64,000 nt of DNA from Streptomyces sp. NBC_00464 (GTDB lineage Bacteria; Actinomycetota; Actinomycetes; Streptomycetales; Streptomycetaceae). Each line of letters opens with the position of its first letter. Position 1 is the first letter of the stretch. A model generated the notes under the pieces. It saw nothing but the letters and a program-made list of their open reading frames with translations. It made no database searches and had not been told where the DNA came from. The stretch lies in the NCBI RefSeq assembly GCF_036013915.1, contig NZ_CP107899.1, forward strand, positions 1,240,001 to 1,304,000, written 5' to 3'. The position numbers and the translations under genes are program-made. Shown here piece after piece: positions 34,228 to 42,962 of this stretch.

Positions 34228-36132
34228 ATGACCTACACGCCCAAAGGCGCCACGCCCGCCACTGCCGCGGCGAACGAGGCGGCCGTGGCCCGCTACGACA
34301 TGGACGACCGGCAGGACTTCACCGACCGGGACCGGGGATTCATCGCCCCCTTGCCCGACAAGCTGTACGCGACGGACGGGCGAGTGATCTTCGATGCCGC
34401 CCGGTACGACTACCTCGCCGACGACGCCCCCGCGCCCGACACCGTGCACCCGAGCCTGTGGCGCCAGTCGCAGCTGATCCGCAAGGGCGGCCTGTACAAG
34501 GTCGTGGACGGCGTCTACCAGGTGCGCAACAACGACATCGCCAACCTCACGGTCATCGAGGGCGACACCGGTCTGGTGGTCGTCGACTGCATGGCCTCGG
34601 TCGAGGCCGCGAGCCAGGGCATGGGCATGATCCGCGAGCATGTCAGCGACAAGCCCGTCGCGGCAGTGATCTACACCCACACCCACATCGACCACTACGG
34701 CGGCGTCAAGGGCGTGGTGAGCGCCGAGGACGTCGCCTCGGGCAAGGTCCCGATCATCGCGCCGGGCACCATCTCCTCGTTCGACAAGCACGCGATCGGC
34801 GAGAACGTGATCGCCGGCAACGCCATGTCCCGGCGGGCCTCCTACGCGTTCAACAGCCTTCTCGACCCCGGTCCGGGCGGCTGCGTCACCTGCGGCATCG
34901 GGATCGCCACCGTGCCCGGCGTGACGATCTCGTACATCTCGCCGACCGACGCCATCACCGAGACGGGTGCGAAGCGGGATCTCGGCGGTCTCGAGTTCGA
35001 GTTCCTGTACGCCCCCGACACGGAGGCGCCCGAGGAGATGCACATCTGGATCCCTCAGCTCGGTGCGCTGACCTGCGCGGAGAATGCGAACCACTCACTG
35101 CACAACATCCAGACGCTGCGCGGCGCGCGGACCCGCGACGCCCGCAACTTCGCCCGCTATCTCGACGAGACGCTGGAGCGCTGGGGCGACGACGTGCAGG
35201 TGCACTACGGCCCGCACACCTGGCCGGTGTGGGAGAACGGGCAGGTGACGGCGTTCCTGGAGTCGCAGCGCGACACGTACAAGTACCTCCACGACCAGGC
35301 ACTGCGGCTGGCCAACAAGGGCTACACCCCCCTTGAGGCCGCGGAAGAGATCGAGTTGCCCGAGGAGCTGGGGCGCAAGTGGTTCAACCGCGGCTACCAC
35401 GGCACCCTGCACCATGACGTGCGTGCGGTGTTCACCAAGGAACTCGGCATGTGGGACGGCGATCCGGTCTCGCTGCACCCCCACCCGCCGGTCGAGGCCG
35501 CCCGCCGCTTCGTCGACCTGATCGGTGCCGAGAAGATCATGGATGAGGGGCGGCGCGCCCTGGCCGACGCCGACTACCGCTGGGCCGCGCAGATCCTGCA
35601 CACCCTGGTCTTCGCCCAGCCGGAGAACCAGGCCGCCCGTGATCTCCAGGCCGACGCCTACGAGCAGATGGGCTACCAGGCCGAGGGGCCGCAGTGGCGC
35701 GGCATCTTCCTCACCGCCGCCATGGAGCTGCGTCAGGGAATCCAGCCGGCCACATTCGCCACCGCCAGTCCGGACACCATCCTGGCCATGCCCATCGACA
35801 TCCTCTTCGACTTCGCCGCCGTACATCTGATCGGCGAGAAGGCCGCGGAGGCCGACCTGCGCATCGACTTCCGCTTCACCGACCTCGACGAGACCTGGAC
35901 GATGTGGGTCGCCCGCGGTGTCCTGAACGCCCGTCGCGGGGCGCACCCCGACACTCTGCTCACCGTCACCGGTCCCAAGGCCGCGCTGGTCGGTACGCTG
36001 CTGAAGCCGTCCGCGGCGCCGGAGCTGGCCAAGGGCGGGAAGATCGCGCTCGCCGGCGACGAGACCGCTCTGCAGACGCTCGCCGGGCTGCTGGACACGT
36101 TCGATCCCAACTTCCCGATTATTACGCCGTAA
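34228..36132 (+). CDS. Alkyl sulfatase, SdsA1/BDS1-type
   Basis: 634 residues. Seen: an MBL-fold hydrolase domain with T-H-T-H-I-D-H-Y-G-G (H151, H153, D155, H156) binding two zincs, ending around residue 380; an alkyl-sulfatase dimerisation domain (LGRKWFNRGYHGTLHHDVRA ... GDPVSLHPHPP); and a C-terminal SCP2-like lipid-binding domain (~510-634: DILFDFAAVHLIGEKA). It should hydrolyse primary alkyl sulfates such as dodecyl sulfate to alcohol and sulfate. No signal peptide is obvious, unlike Pseudomonas SdsA1. ATG 34228 has GGGAG upstream. Its fatty alcohol products could feed beta-oxidation and the adjacent ETF, an inference from position. Confidence 0.92.
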   Translation: MTYTPKGATPATAAANEAAVARYDMDDRQDFTDRDRGFIAPLPDKLYATDGRVIFDAARYDYLADDAPAPDTVHPSLWRQSQLIRKGGLYKVVDGVYQVRNNDIANLTVIEGDTGLVVVDCMASVEAASQGMGMIREHVSDKPVAAVIYTHTHIDHYGGVKGVVSAEDVASGKVPIIAPGTISSFDKHAIGENVIAGNAMSRRASYAFNSLLDPGPGGCVTCGIGIATVPGVTISYISPTDAITETGAKRDLGGLEFEFLYAPDTEAPEEMHIWIPQLGALTCAENANHSLHNIQTLRGARTRDARNFARYLDETLERWGDDVQVHYGPHTWPVWENGQVTAFLESQRDTYKYLHDQALRLANKGYTPLEAAEEIELPEELGRKWFNRGYHGTLHHDVRAVFTKELGMWDGDPVSLHPHPPVEAARRFVDLIGAEKIMDEGRRALADADYRWAAQILHTLVFAQPENQAARDLQADAYEQMGYQAEGPQWRGIFLTAAMELRQGIQPATFATASPDTILAMPIDILFDFAAVHLIGEKAAEADLRIDFRFTDLDETWTMWVARGVLNARRGAHPDTLLTVTGPKAALVGTLLKPSAAPELAKGGKIALAGDETALQTLAGLLDTFDPNFPIITP

Positions 36133-36156
36133 CAGTCGGACTCCTGTCCTGACGCG

Positions 36157-36192
36157 ACTGTCGGGGCCCACGGCTCAGCGGGCCCCGACAGT
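36157..36192. terminator. Bidirectional terminator
   Basis: ACTGTCGGGGCCC (36157-36169) and GGGCCCCGACAGT (36180-36192) form a perfect 13-bp stem with a 10-base loop between the convergent alkyl sulfatase and glycosyltransferase genes. Confidence 0.85.
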
Positions 36193-36244
36193 TACTGCTG
36201 CGGCGGGCAACGACCGGAAACCCGGCTTCGCCCTCGCCGCGGGA

Positions 36245-37420
36245 TCAGCCCAGCAGCTCCTCGACGAGGTCGGCGGCCCGCGGGGTGCCACCCTCGGCCC
36301 GCGCCTCGGCCCGCAGCTGCGCCGAGCGGCGGGCGACCTCCGGGTCGGCGACGAGTTCGGTCAGCGCGGTACGCAGTGCCTCGGCGGTGGCGTCCGCGGT
36401 GTCGATGCGGCGGGCCACGCCCAGCTCCACGAGCCGGTCGGCGTTCATGAACTGGTCGGCGCCCTGCGGGACGGCGATCATCGGCACTCCGGTGTACAGC
36501 CCTTCGGCGCTGCCACCCATACCGGCATGCGTGACGAAGGCGTCCGCCTGTTCCAGGATCGCGAACTGCGGTACCCAGGAGTGCACTTCGACATTGCCCG
36601 GAATGGTTCCGAGCTCCGCCCGGTCGGTGTGCCGGCCGACCTGGAGCACGACGTGCCAGCCGGCCAGGTCGCCGTACGCGGCCAGGCACTGGCGGTAGAA
36701 CTCGGGCCGGTTGGTGTACGCCGAGCCCAGCGAGACCAGCAGCACGCGCTCCGCGTCCGCCGGGCGGGTCCAGTTCTGCTCGGCGGCGCGTCCGGCGAAG
36801 CAGGGGCCGACGAACGTCACGGTGTCCGTGTCGACGTCCTCGCCGTGCGGCTGCATCGCCCTGGGGATCAGGGCGAGGGTGTGCGCGGGACGCCCGGAGA
36901 AGGCGTCCATGTCGGTGGTGGACGCGCCGCAGCCGGCGAGCCACTGGGTGAATTTCGCCCGGTACGCGTCGGCACCCGGCATCGCCCACAGGTGCGCTGC
37001 CACGTCCTGCTCGTACCCCTCCCAGGCGACGAGGGTCGGGGACAGCTGCATGAGGGGGCGCTTCTGCGACTCGGCCAGCGCGCGCGCCGCGTACGCGCCG
37101 ATGTCGTACAGATAGAGGTCCGCGGGGTCCTCGTCGTAGAAGGCCCGCAGCTGCGGGAGGGCCTGGACGGCGTCGTCGAGGAAGAGGCCCATCGCGCCGA
37201 TGGCGTCGTCGGGCCAGCTGTTGTCGGCGACCGGCAGGGAGGAGCCGTACGGGACGAACTCCGCGCCGGTGGCCTCGATCCGGTCCGCCACCGCCGGGTC
37301 GTTGGCGTAGGTCACCCGGTGGCCGCGGGCCACCAGTTCACGGATGACCTCAAGGCTCGGCAGTACGTGGCTGACGGCGGGGATGCCGACCATGGCGATG
37401 TGGGCACGGCGACGTGACAT
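36245..37420 (-). CDS. Macrolide-type glycosyltransferase (GT1, OleD/OleI-like)
   Basis: 391 residues, GT-B fold. Seen: IAMVGIPAVSHVLPSLEVIRE with His18 in the catalytic-base position, LQLSPTLVAWEGYE-type acceptor-domain segment, and the C-terminal UDP-sugar region VHSWVPQFAILEQADAFVTH (split as VHSWVPQ, HAGMGGSAEGL, VPQGADQFMNA), which is the MGT signature. Relatives OleD, OleI and Mgt inactivate macrolides by glucosylating the desosamine 2'-OH; they often sit outside antibiotic clusters, as here. The acceptor of this enzyme is unknown. The next gene upstream encodes a streptogramin-type acetyltransferase, so both may be detoxification functions. Confidence 0.9.
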   Translation of the reverse strand: MSRRRAHIAMVGIPAVSHVLPSLEVIRELVARGHRVTYANDPAVADRIEATGAEFVPYGSSLPVADNSWPDDAIGAMGLFLDDAVQALPQLRAFYDEDPADLYLYDIGAYAARALAESQKRPLMQLSPTLVAWEGYEQDVAAHLWAMPGADAYRAKFTQWLAGCGASTTDMDAFSGRPAHTLALIPRAMQPHGEDVDTDTVTFVGPCFAGRAAEQNWTRPADAERVLLVSLGSAYTNRPEFYRQCLAAYGDLAGWHVVLQVGRHTDRAELGTIPGNVEVHSWVPQFAILEQADAFVTHAGMGGSAEGLYTGVPMIAVPQGADQFMNADRLVELGVARRIDTADATAEALRTALTELVADPEVARRSAQLRAEARAEGGTPRAADLVEELLG

Positions 37421-37612
37421 GGAAGATCACTCGATTCAGGTCTGCGGCGAAAGGGACACGGCGAACCCGCGCGTCGACCGCTCCGCCCGGAAGGCCGGGT
37501 CGTGGGCGCGCGCAGAGCATGCCGGACGGGGTCGGGGCGGCTGCCCCGTCCCGCGTCAGCCGTAGAGCTGCTGAAAGGCCATGCGAAAAACGATAACCGG
37601 TGTCCGGGCCCA

Positions 37613-37665
37613 CCGCACATGGGTTTCGGCGATTCCGGACGGCCCGCCGCACATGGGTTTCGGCG
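37613..37665. repeat. 19-bp direct repeat between the glycosyltransferase and acetyltransferase genes
   Basis: CCGCACATGGGTTTCGGCG occurs perfectly at 37613-37631 and 37647-37665 (34-bp period). It lies just past the acetyltransferase stop and about 200 bases upstream of the glycosyltransferase start. The remainder of the 261-base gap holds no gene. Operator or remnant duplication; not decidable. Confidence 0.75.
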
Positions 37666-37681
37666 GGCACGGACGCCGCCG

Positions 37682-38323
37682 TCACTCGGACGGGGCGGCG
37701 GCTTCGAGCTCGTCGACGGTGCCCGACATGATCGTGCGCACGTGGGCGGTGAGGTGTTCCGCCGGCCAGTCCCACCAGGCCACGGCGAGCAGCCGGGCGA
37801 TATCCCGGTCGTCGTAGCGGGTACGGATCAGGCGGGCCGGGTTCCCGCCGACGATCCCGTAGTCGGGCACGTCCTTGGTGACCACGGAGCCGGCGCCGAT
37901 GATCGCGCCGTTCCCGATCCGCACCCCGGGCAGCACGGTGGCACCGTGGCCGAACCAGACGTCGTGGCCGACGACGGTGTCCCCCCGGTTCGGCAGCCCG
38001 GTGAGCAGGTCGAAGTGGTCGGCCCACGAGCCGCCCAGGGTGGGGAAGGGGAAGGTCGAGGGGCCGTCCATACGGTGGTTGGCGCCGTTCATGATGAACC
38101 GCACCCCCGTGCCCAGGGCGCAGAATCTGCCGATGACCAGCTTCTCCGGACCGTAGTGGTAGAGGACGTTGCGCGTCTCGAACGCGGTGGCGTCGTCCGG
38201 GTCGTCGTAGTACGAGTACTCCCCGACCTCGATCAGCGGGGACTTCACCAGAGGCCTGAGCTGCACCACTCGCGGCTGTTCGGGCATCGGGTGGAGCACG
38301 GTCGGGTCGGCCGGTACGGGCAT
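37682..38323 (-). CDS. Vat/CatB-type O-acetyltransferase (xenobiotic acetyltransferase)
   Basis: 213 residues, left-handed beta-helix acyltransferase. Seen: VGEYSYYDD, FIMNGANHRMDG with the catalytic His83, VVGHDVWFGHGATVLPGVRIGNGAIIGAG-type hexapeptide turns, and SVVTKDVPDYGIVGGNPA. Motif order matches streptogramin A acetyltransferases (VatD) and type B chloramphenicol acetyltransferases; chromosomal homologues are common and their substrates often unknown. ATG 38323 has GAAGGAAA at a good distance. Same strand as, and upstream of, the glycosyltransferase. Confidence 0.88.
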   Translation of the reverse strand: MPVPADPTVLHPMPEQPRVVQLRPLVKSPLIEVGEYSYYDDPDDATAFETRNVLYHYGPEKLVIGRFCALGTGVRFIMNGANHRMDGPSTFPFPTLGGSWADHFDLLTGLPNRGDTVVGHDVWFGHGATVLPGVRIGNGAIIGAGSVVTKDVPDYGIVGGNPARLIRTRYDDRDIARLLAVAWWDWPAEHLTAHVRTIMSGTVDELEAAAPSE

Positions 38324-38428
38324 GGCGCGCGGTTTCCTTCACAGGTGGCGGGCAGGGACCACGTCCCATGATCGCGCCGACGGCCCCGTCGCGACACCGG
38401 TTTGCCGTGGCCGGGTGCCGGAACGACG

Positions 38429-38461
38429 ACTGCCGGGCGGACCGGAGATCCGCCCGGCAGT
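38429..38461 (-). terminator. Terminator of the lipase gene
   Basis: ACTGCCGGGCGGA (38429-38441) and TCCGCCCGGCAGT (38449-38461) form a 13-bp stem with a seven-base loop, about 35 bases past the lipase stop. Confidence 0.8.
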
Positions 38462-38497
38462 TCCGGGTCGAGCGTCAGGGCGTCAGAGCGCCGGGCG

Positions 38498-39904
38498 TCA
38501 TGGCTGGAGCGGCATCGTCCAGCAGTTGGAGGTTGTCCCCTTGCCCGAGAGGCGGTCGGTCATCCAGGAGATCGCGTCACCCTGGTCGGTGATCAGCGGG
38601 ACCAGGTGGTTGGTCAGGAGTTTGTCGCCGAGGTTGGGCAGGACGATCGCGTCGTAGGTGACGTCGGCGCCCTTGCGGCACCAGTCCACGGCCAGTTGGC
38701 GCGCCTGGGCGTGGGGCACGATGTCGTCCTGCACACCGGTCGCCAGGCGCACCGGACCCGTGGGCTTCAGCGTGCCGATGCGCTGCCTGTCGAGGGCCGC
38801 CTGCGCCTTGGGCTCGGCCGCGATGACGTCCCCGAGGGATTTGCCGCTGGTGGTCCATTTGGTGCTCTTGGTGAAGCCGTAGCCGAAGATCGCGTCGCCG
38901 ACGCACATGGTCGAGGCGTCCTTCAGCGCGGCCCGCCCGGCGTCGTTGACATTCGTCTCCACGACCGCCCTCAGATCGGGGTCGGCCTGGGAGAAACCGT
39001 TGATCGACCAGGCCAGGGCGCCGGCGAGGGCGCTGCCGTCGATGCCCTTCATGGTCGCGGTCAGGTTGGCGGGCGGCGCACCGGCGTAGGTGCCGGCGAG
39101 CTTGACGTCGGGTGCGTAGGACGGCTGGAGTTCGGCCGCGGACGCGCTGGCTCCGCCGCCCTGGCTGTAGCCGTACAGACCGGTGCGCGAGTCCGGCGTG
39201 ATCGAGGTGCCGGGCAGCTGGTGCGCGGCACGGGCCGCGTCCAGCAGGGCGTGGCCCTGGTCGAGCCGGTTGACGTAGGTGTGGAGCCGGTCGGTCGTGC
39301 CGAGACCGACGTAGTCGGTGACCACGACGGCGACGCCGGCGGAGAGCAGCCGGTAGATCGCCAGGGTCTCGTAGCCGACCGACACGGTCTCACCGCTGAG
39401 GGTCAGCGGGTACTGGAGGGTCATGGAGGGGGCGCACTGGTCGCCCTGGCCCACTGTTCCCGAGGCCAGCGCCACCAGAGGACGCGGACCGGAGCCCTTC
39501 CACGCGGCGGACGGTTCGATATAGGCGCCGGTCACCGCGACGGCCTGCCCGCCCGAGTCGGTGGAGCGATACATCAGCCGGGTCGCCGTACCCGGCATCG
39601 GCCGCCCGTCCAGACCGGGCAGGCTCAGCCCGAGCGGCAGCGGCTCGTGGCGGATCACCGCGCCGTTGGCGGAGGGCAGTTCGGCCGGCGGGTTGTAGAA
39701 GTCGGGGATGGTGACCCCGCGGGACACCACGGGCTGCGACCCATCGGTGGCGGACGCGGGTGCGGCGTACGCGGCCACGCAGGCCGCTGCCGTCACGGCG
39801 ACGGCCACCGCGCGGATGCCACCGGGGCGTGGCCCGCGGGCGGGGGAAGACATGGGGGACGTCGTAGGGAAGGTGGACAGCGAACGGGTGCTCTTGCGGC
39901 TCAC
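38498..39904 (-). CDS. Secreted lipase (LIP family, alpha/beta hydrolase)
   Basis: 468 residues. Seen: a long signal region (RAVAVAVTAAACVAAYAAPASA, ~31-53), nucleophile elbow G-Y-S-Q-G-G with Ser247, GVQDDIVPH carrying the probable acid, and a late NH pair for the base, with cysteines (C157, C344, C402, C463 approx.) that could form disulfides. This is the family of secreted triacylglycerol lipases (PF03583-like) found in Candida and actinobacteria. GTG 39904 has GAGGAG six bases upstream. An inverted-repeat array lies 55-95 bases upstream and may respond to fatty acids. Confidence 0.88.
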   Translation of the reverse strand: MSRKSTRSLSTFPTTSPMSSPARGPRPGGIRAVAVAVTAAACVAAYAAPASATDGSQPVVSRGVTIPDFYNPPAELPSANGAVIRHEPLPLGLSLPGLDGRPMPGTATRLMYRSTDSGGQAVAVTGAYIEPSAAWKGSGPRPLVALASGTVGQGDQCAPSMTLQYPLTLSGETVSVGYETLAIYRLLSAGVAVVVTDYVGLGTTDRLHTYVNRLDQGHALLDAARAAHQLPGTSITPDSRTGLYGYSQGGGASASAAELQPSYAPDVKLAGTYAGAPPANLTATMKGIDGSALAGALAWSINGFSQADPDLRAVVETNVNDAGRAALKDASTMCVGDAIFGYGFTKSTKWTTSGKSLGDVIAAEPKAQAALDRQRIGTLKPTGPVRLATGVQDDIVPHAQARQLAVDWCRKGADVTYDAIVLPNLGDKLLTNHLVPLITDQGDAISWMTDRLSGKGTTSNCWTMPLQP

Positions 39905-39958
39905 AGCTCACTCCTCGCTCTGCTCGGAATGCGGGTGAACGCAAGCTAGCAGCGGGAC

Positions 39959-39999
39959 TTACCGAAGGTAACCCACCAGTAAGTTACGCTGTGGTAACT
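39959..39999. promoter_or_regulatory. Operator-like inverted repeats upstream of the lipase
   Basis: TTACC-GAA-GGTAA (39959-39971) and AGTTAC-GCTGTG-GTAACT (39982-39999) are two perfect inverted repeats sharing GTAA/TTAC half sites, in AT-richer DNA 55-95 bases upstream of the lipase start. A TetR-type site is plausible; no regulator gene is adjacent. Confidence 0.55.
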
Positions 40000-40810
40000 A
40001 CCGAATCGGGCCTGGTCGACGTACGACTGCGCACCCCGCCCCGGGCCGCCCGGAGCGACGCGGCCGGAATCAGGCCGACGGGAAGCGCGGCCCGCAGAGG
40101 GCCTCACCGGCGATCGGGAGCCGCGAGATCAGCCGCCATCCGGTCGAACTGCCTTACCCCGCACCCACCTTGACGCGACCGCCATCCGGACGAGCGGGAG
40201 GCGAGGGGTCCGCGCACCGACGGCTCGGAATCCGGCGCTCCACGAACACGCCCACACTGCCCCCGACTTCACACAATGGCCCCCAACAGTCACAGGAGCC
40301 CCGTGCGCAACATGACTCATTCCAACTAGAGTTCTGTCATGCCCACCTCGCCGGCCTTACGCTCAGCTCGCCGGCAGTCGGCCGACTCCGCCATTCCTGC
40401 CCCGCCGGACACTCCTGGTTCCACCGGAAACGGCAGCGCACGGCCTCGCGGAAGTTCCCCGAAGGCTCCCCCGCGCACAGCAGACTTCGATCCGAACCAC
40501 GCGGATTCACCCGGGCAGGCCCCGGCGCAAACCGGCGCGCGCGCCGAATTTCACCATCTCGCCGTCCCCCCGGATCCCCCCTTGCCTCCCGCGTACACGG
40601 CGGCAGGGGAATCGGCGGACTTCCCGATCCCCCGTCCGGGGCCGACCGCCCCCGTTCTCTCTCCCCCAGTCGGCCTCGGCAGCCAACAGACCCCGAAACC
40701 CGGGCACTACGGAGTACAGAAACGATGGAATCCCACCCCCGTAACGAGCAGCACGGCCCTGCCGGCGGCATACGCACCGGAACCGTCCCCCCGACTCTCG
40801 TGAGGGCCTG
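40000..40810. other. 811-base region without a convincing gene
   Basis: Between the lipase and conservon 2. Open frames exist on the plus strand (about 40339-40803, Pro/Ser/Ala-rich, ATG after a TCTGTC stretch) but they show no family motif, no clear ribosome site and looser third-position GC than neighbours. The conservon 2 promoter should lie near the right end. Nothing else recognised. Confidence 0.5.
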
Positions 40811-42181
40811 ATGACCGAACTGATTCTGATCGTGGCCGCGTTGGCGGCCGGCGCCGGTGCGACGCTCTGGTTCCATCGCAAGGCCCGCGCCCAGCAGCGC
40901 CGCGCGGACGGCCTCCAGCAACGCGTCGAACAGCTCGGGCAACAAGTGCGCTCCGCCGAGCAGTTCGCCGCACACATCGCGCACACCGTCATCCCGGCCG
41001 CTGCGGCGCACACCCAGACCGGACAGGCCTACCAGCCCGACCTGGCCGTGCCGCCCCAACTGGTGCACACCCAGATGGCGAATGCTCTCGGCGCTCTCGC
41101 GGGACAGGCCTGCTCGGCCATCGACCGGACCGGACAACTGGCGCAGAACGCCGCGCAGGACCAGCTCGCACAGGTCTGGGCGGAGGCCGAGAACCGCATG
41201 GCCCAGGCGCGGCAGGAGTCGGTGGACGTGGCCCGGGCAGCCGTACGCGCCTTCGCCTCCAGCACGGTGCAGCGGGCCGCGAAGCTGAGCAGCGCGATCA
41301 GCGCCGGTGTACGCCGCCATGTCTCGGACGAGGCGTACGCCACGCTGGTCGAGATGGATCACCTGGCCCAGCAGATGCTGCTCACAGCGTCCGGGTACGG
41401 CGTCCTGGCCGGCGACAAGCTGTCGCGACGCTGGCCGGCGACCACCCTCACCGACGTCGTCCGCACGGCCATGGGCCGGGTCGAGGGCTATCAGCGCATC
41501 CAGCACACGGACCTGGAGTCCTTCGCCGTCCGGAGCCGGGCCGTGGAAGCCGTCGTCCACACCCTGGCGGTGCTGCTGGACAACGCGCTTCGGTACTCCC
41601 CGCCGAACGCCCTGGTGCACGTCTCCCTGGAGCACGGGGCGAGCGCGGCCTTCCTCGTCGTGGACGATGCCGGACTGCGGATAGAGGACGAGCGGCTGAC
41701 CTGGGCGCGCGAGGTGATGTCCGGCAAGCAGCGGGACGACATCACGCAGCTCGGCGCCTACCCCCAGACCGGACTGCGCGTCGCGTCCGTGCTCGCCGAC
41801 CAGTACGGCTTCCGCGTCGAACTGACGGCGCCCAACCTGTACGGCGGCACCCGCGCGATCATCGTGCTCCCGAAGGCCCTCCTGACGACGCCCCAGCCCC
41901 CGCGGCCGTCGTCCGTGCACAGCGTGCCGGCCGCCCACCCGGCCCTGGCACCGGAGGCGGAGCCCGCGCCTGCGCCGTCGGCCACGCCCACCACGGCAAG
42001 CGGCCTCACCGTCCGTCGGCGCACCCCGCGCCCCGCCCACGAGACGGGCCCCGCAGCCGACACGCGGCCGGCCCCGGCCCACGTGGATCCGGGTACCCCC
42101 GCCGTGGCCGCAGCGTGGATGGCAGGCAGCCGCCGCAGCCGGGACAACCAGAACACCGCCAGCACTGACGAAGGACGTTGA
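40811..42181 (+). CDS. Conservon 2 sensor histidine kinase-like protein CvnA
   Basis: 456 residues. Seen: one N-terminal membrane segment (LILIVAALAAGAGATLWF), a long helical, Gln/Ala-rich region with coiled-coil character (~25-190), then a HATPase_c domain with N box AVLLDNALRYSPPN. The G1 box reads DDAGLRIED, so the second Gly of DxGxG is Arg, in contrast to DAGIG in conservon 1; ATP binding may be altered. A Pro/Ala-rich tail follows. ATG 40811 has GAGGG upstream. First gene of the conservon. Confidence 0.88.
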   Translation: MTELILIVAALAAGAGATLWFHRKARAQQRRADGLQQRVEQLGQQVRSAEQFAAHIAHTVIPAAAAHTQTGQAYQPDLAVPPQLVHTQMANALGALAGQACSAIDRTGQLAQNAAQDQLAQVWAEAENRMAQARQESVDVARAAVRAFASSTVQRAAKLSSAISAGVRRHVSDEAYATLVEMDHLAQQMLLTASGYGVLAGDKLSRRWPATTLTDVVRTAMGRVEGYQRIQHTDLESFAVRSRAVEAVVHTLAVLLDNALRYSPPNALVHVSLEHGASAAFLVVDDAGLRIEDERLTWAREVMSGKQRDDITQLGAYPQTGLRVASVLADQYGFRVELTAPNLYGGTRAIIVLPKALLTTPQPPRPSSVHSVPAAHPALAPEAEPAPAPSATPTTASGLTVRRRTPRPAHETGPAADTRPAPAHVDPGTPAVAAAWMAGSRRSRDNQNTASTDEGR

Positions 42182-42183
42182 AC

Positions 42184-42612
42184 ATGTCGGACACCCACTC
42201 GAACGCCCTGGGCTGGCTGCTTGACGAGCAGCTGGGATCCGTGGAGGGCGTCCGGTACGCCGTACTGATGAGCGGCGACGGCCTGCTCAAGGCCCGGACC
42301 GAGACCATCGGACAGGAGGACGGCGAGAAGCTGGCCGCCCTGACCGCCTCGCTGCGGGCCTCGGGCCGGGCGTGGGACGACTTCACCGGCGGGCGCGGCG
42401 TGCGCCAGCAGCTGATCGAGAGCGTCGAGCGGATCGGCCTGACGACGGCGGCGGGTCAGAACACGATGCTCTCGGTCGTCACCACGGGACCCCACGCCGA
42501 CGTCGGCCTGATCAGCCACCACATGGCCCTGCTCGTGGTGCGCCTGGGCGAGCAGCTCGGCACCACGGAACGCAGGCCCGTCCTCCAGCCGGACGGAGGC
42601 ACCGCGGTATGA
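42184..42612 (+). CDS. Conservon 2 roadblock/LC7 protein CvnB
   Basis: 142 residues. Seen: LGWLLDEQLGSVEGVRYAVLM, SGDGLLKARTETIGQEDGEKL and the core GLTTAAGQNTMLSVVTTGPHADVGL (read in two parts). Roadblock/LC7 partner for the CvnD GTPase. ATG 42184 is two bases after the cvnA stop, with AAGGACG as ribosome site; its stop overlaps cvnC (ATGA). Confidence 0.9.
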   Translation: MSDTHSNALGWLLDEQLGSVEGVRYAVLMSGDGLLKARTETIGQEDGEKLAALTASLRASGRAWDDFTGGRGVRQQLIESVERIGLTTAAGQNTMLSVVTTGPHADVGLISHHMALLVVRLGEQLGTTERRPVLQPDGGTAV

Positions 42613-42962
42613 CCGGTCCGCGGCATGACCCGGACATGGTGAGGCCTTACGTCCGCACGGGCGGACGGGTCCGCCCGCGCCGGGACGTCCTTCTGGAGAG
42701 CGTGGTCATCGCCGCGCCCAGCCCCACCGGCGAGCTGGGGCCCGATAGCCGGCGGGTGATGAGCCTGTTCTCCGTGGGCCACGGCGGGCTGGCCGTTGCG
42801 GACATCGCTGCCGCGCTGCAGCTGCCGCCCTCCACCATCCGGATCCTCGTCTCCTCCCTCATGGACAGCGGCCATCTGGCCAGCCCGGCGGCCGCTGTGA
42901 ACGATCAGCCCGAAAACGACCTCCTGCAGAAGGTGCTTGATGGACTGCGAGAACTGGTCTGA
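42609..42962 (+). CDS. Conservon 2 DUF742 protein CvnC
   Basis: 117 residues, the same length as CvnC of conservon 1. Seen: VRPYVRTGGRVRP, then LGPDSRRVMSLF and a winged-helix-like segment LAVADIAAALQLPPSTIRILVSSLMDSGHL (in two halves). Role in the conservon complex unknown. Overlaps cvnB by four bases and cvnD by 23. Confidence 0.88.
   Translation: MTGPRHDPDMVRPYVRTGGRVRPRRDVLLESVVIAAPSPTGELGPDSRRVMSLFSVGHGGLAVADIAAALQLPPSTIRILVSSLMDSGHLASPAAAVNDQPENDLLQKVLDGLRELV

Noticed and set aside
40339..40803. A 154-codon plus-strand frame upstream of conservon 2
   Set aside because: Pro/Ser/Ala-rich, no recognisable domain, no good ribosome site and weaker codon bias than its neighbours. Left as uncertain non-coding.
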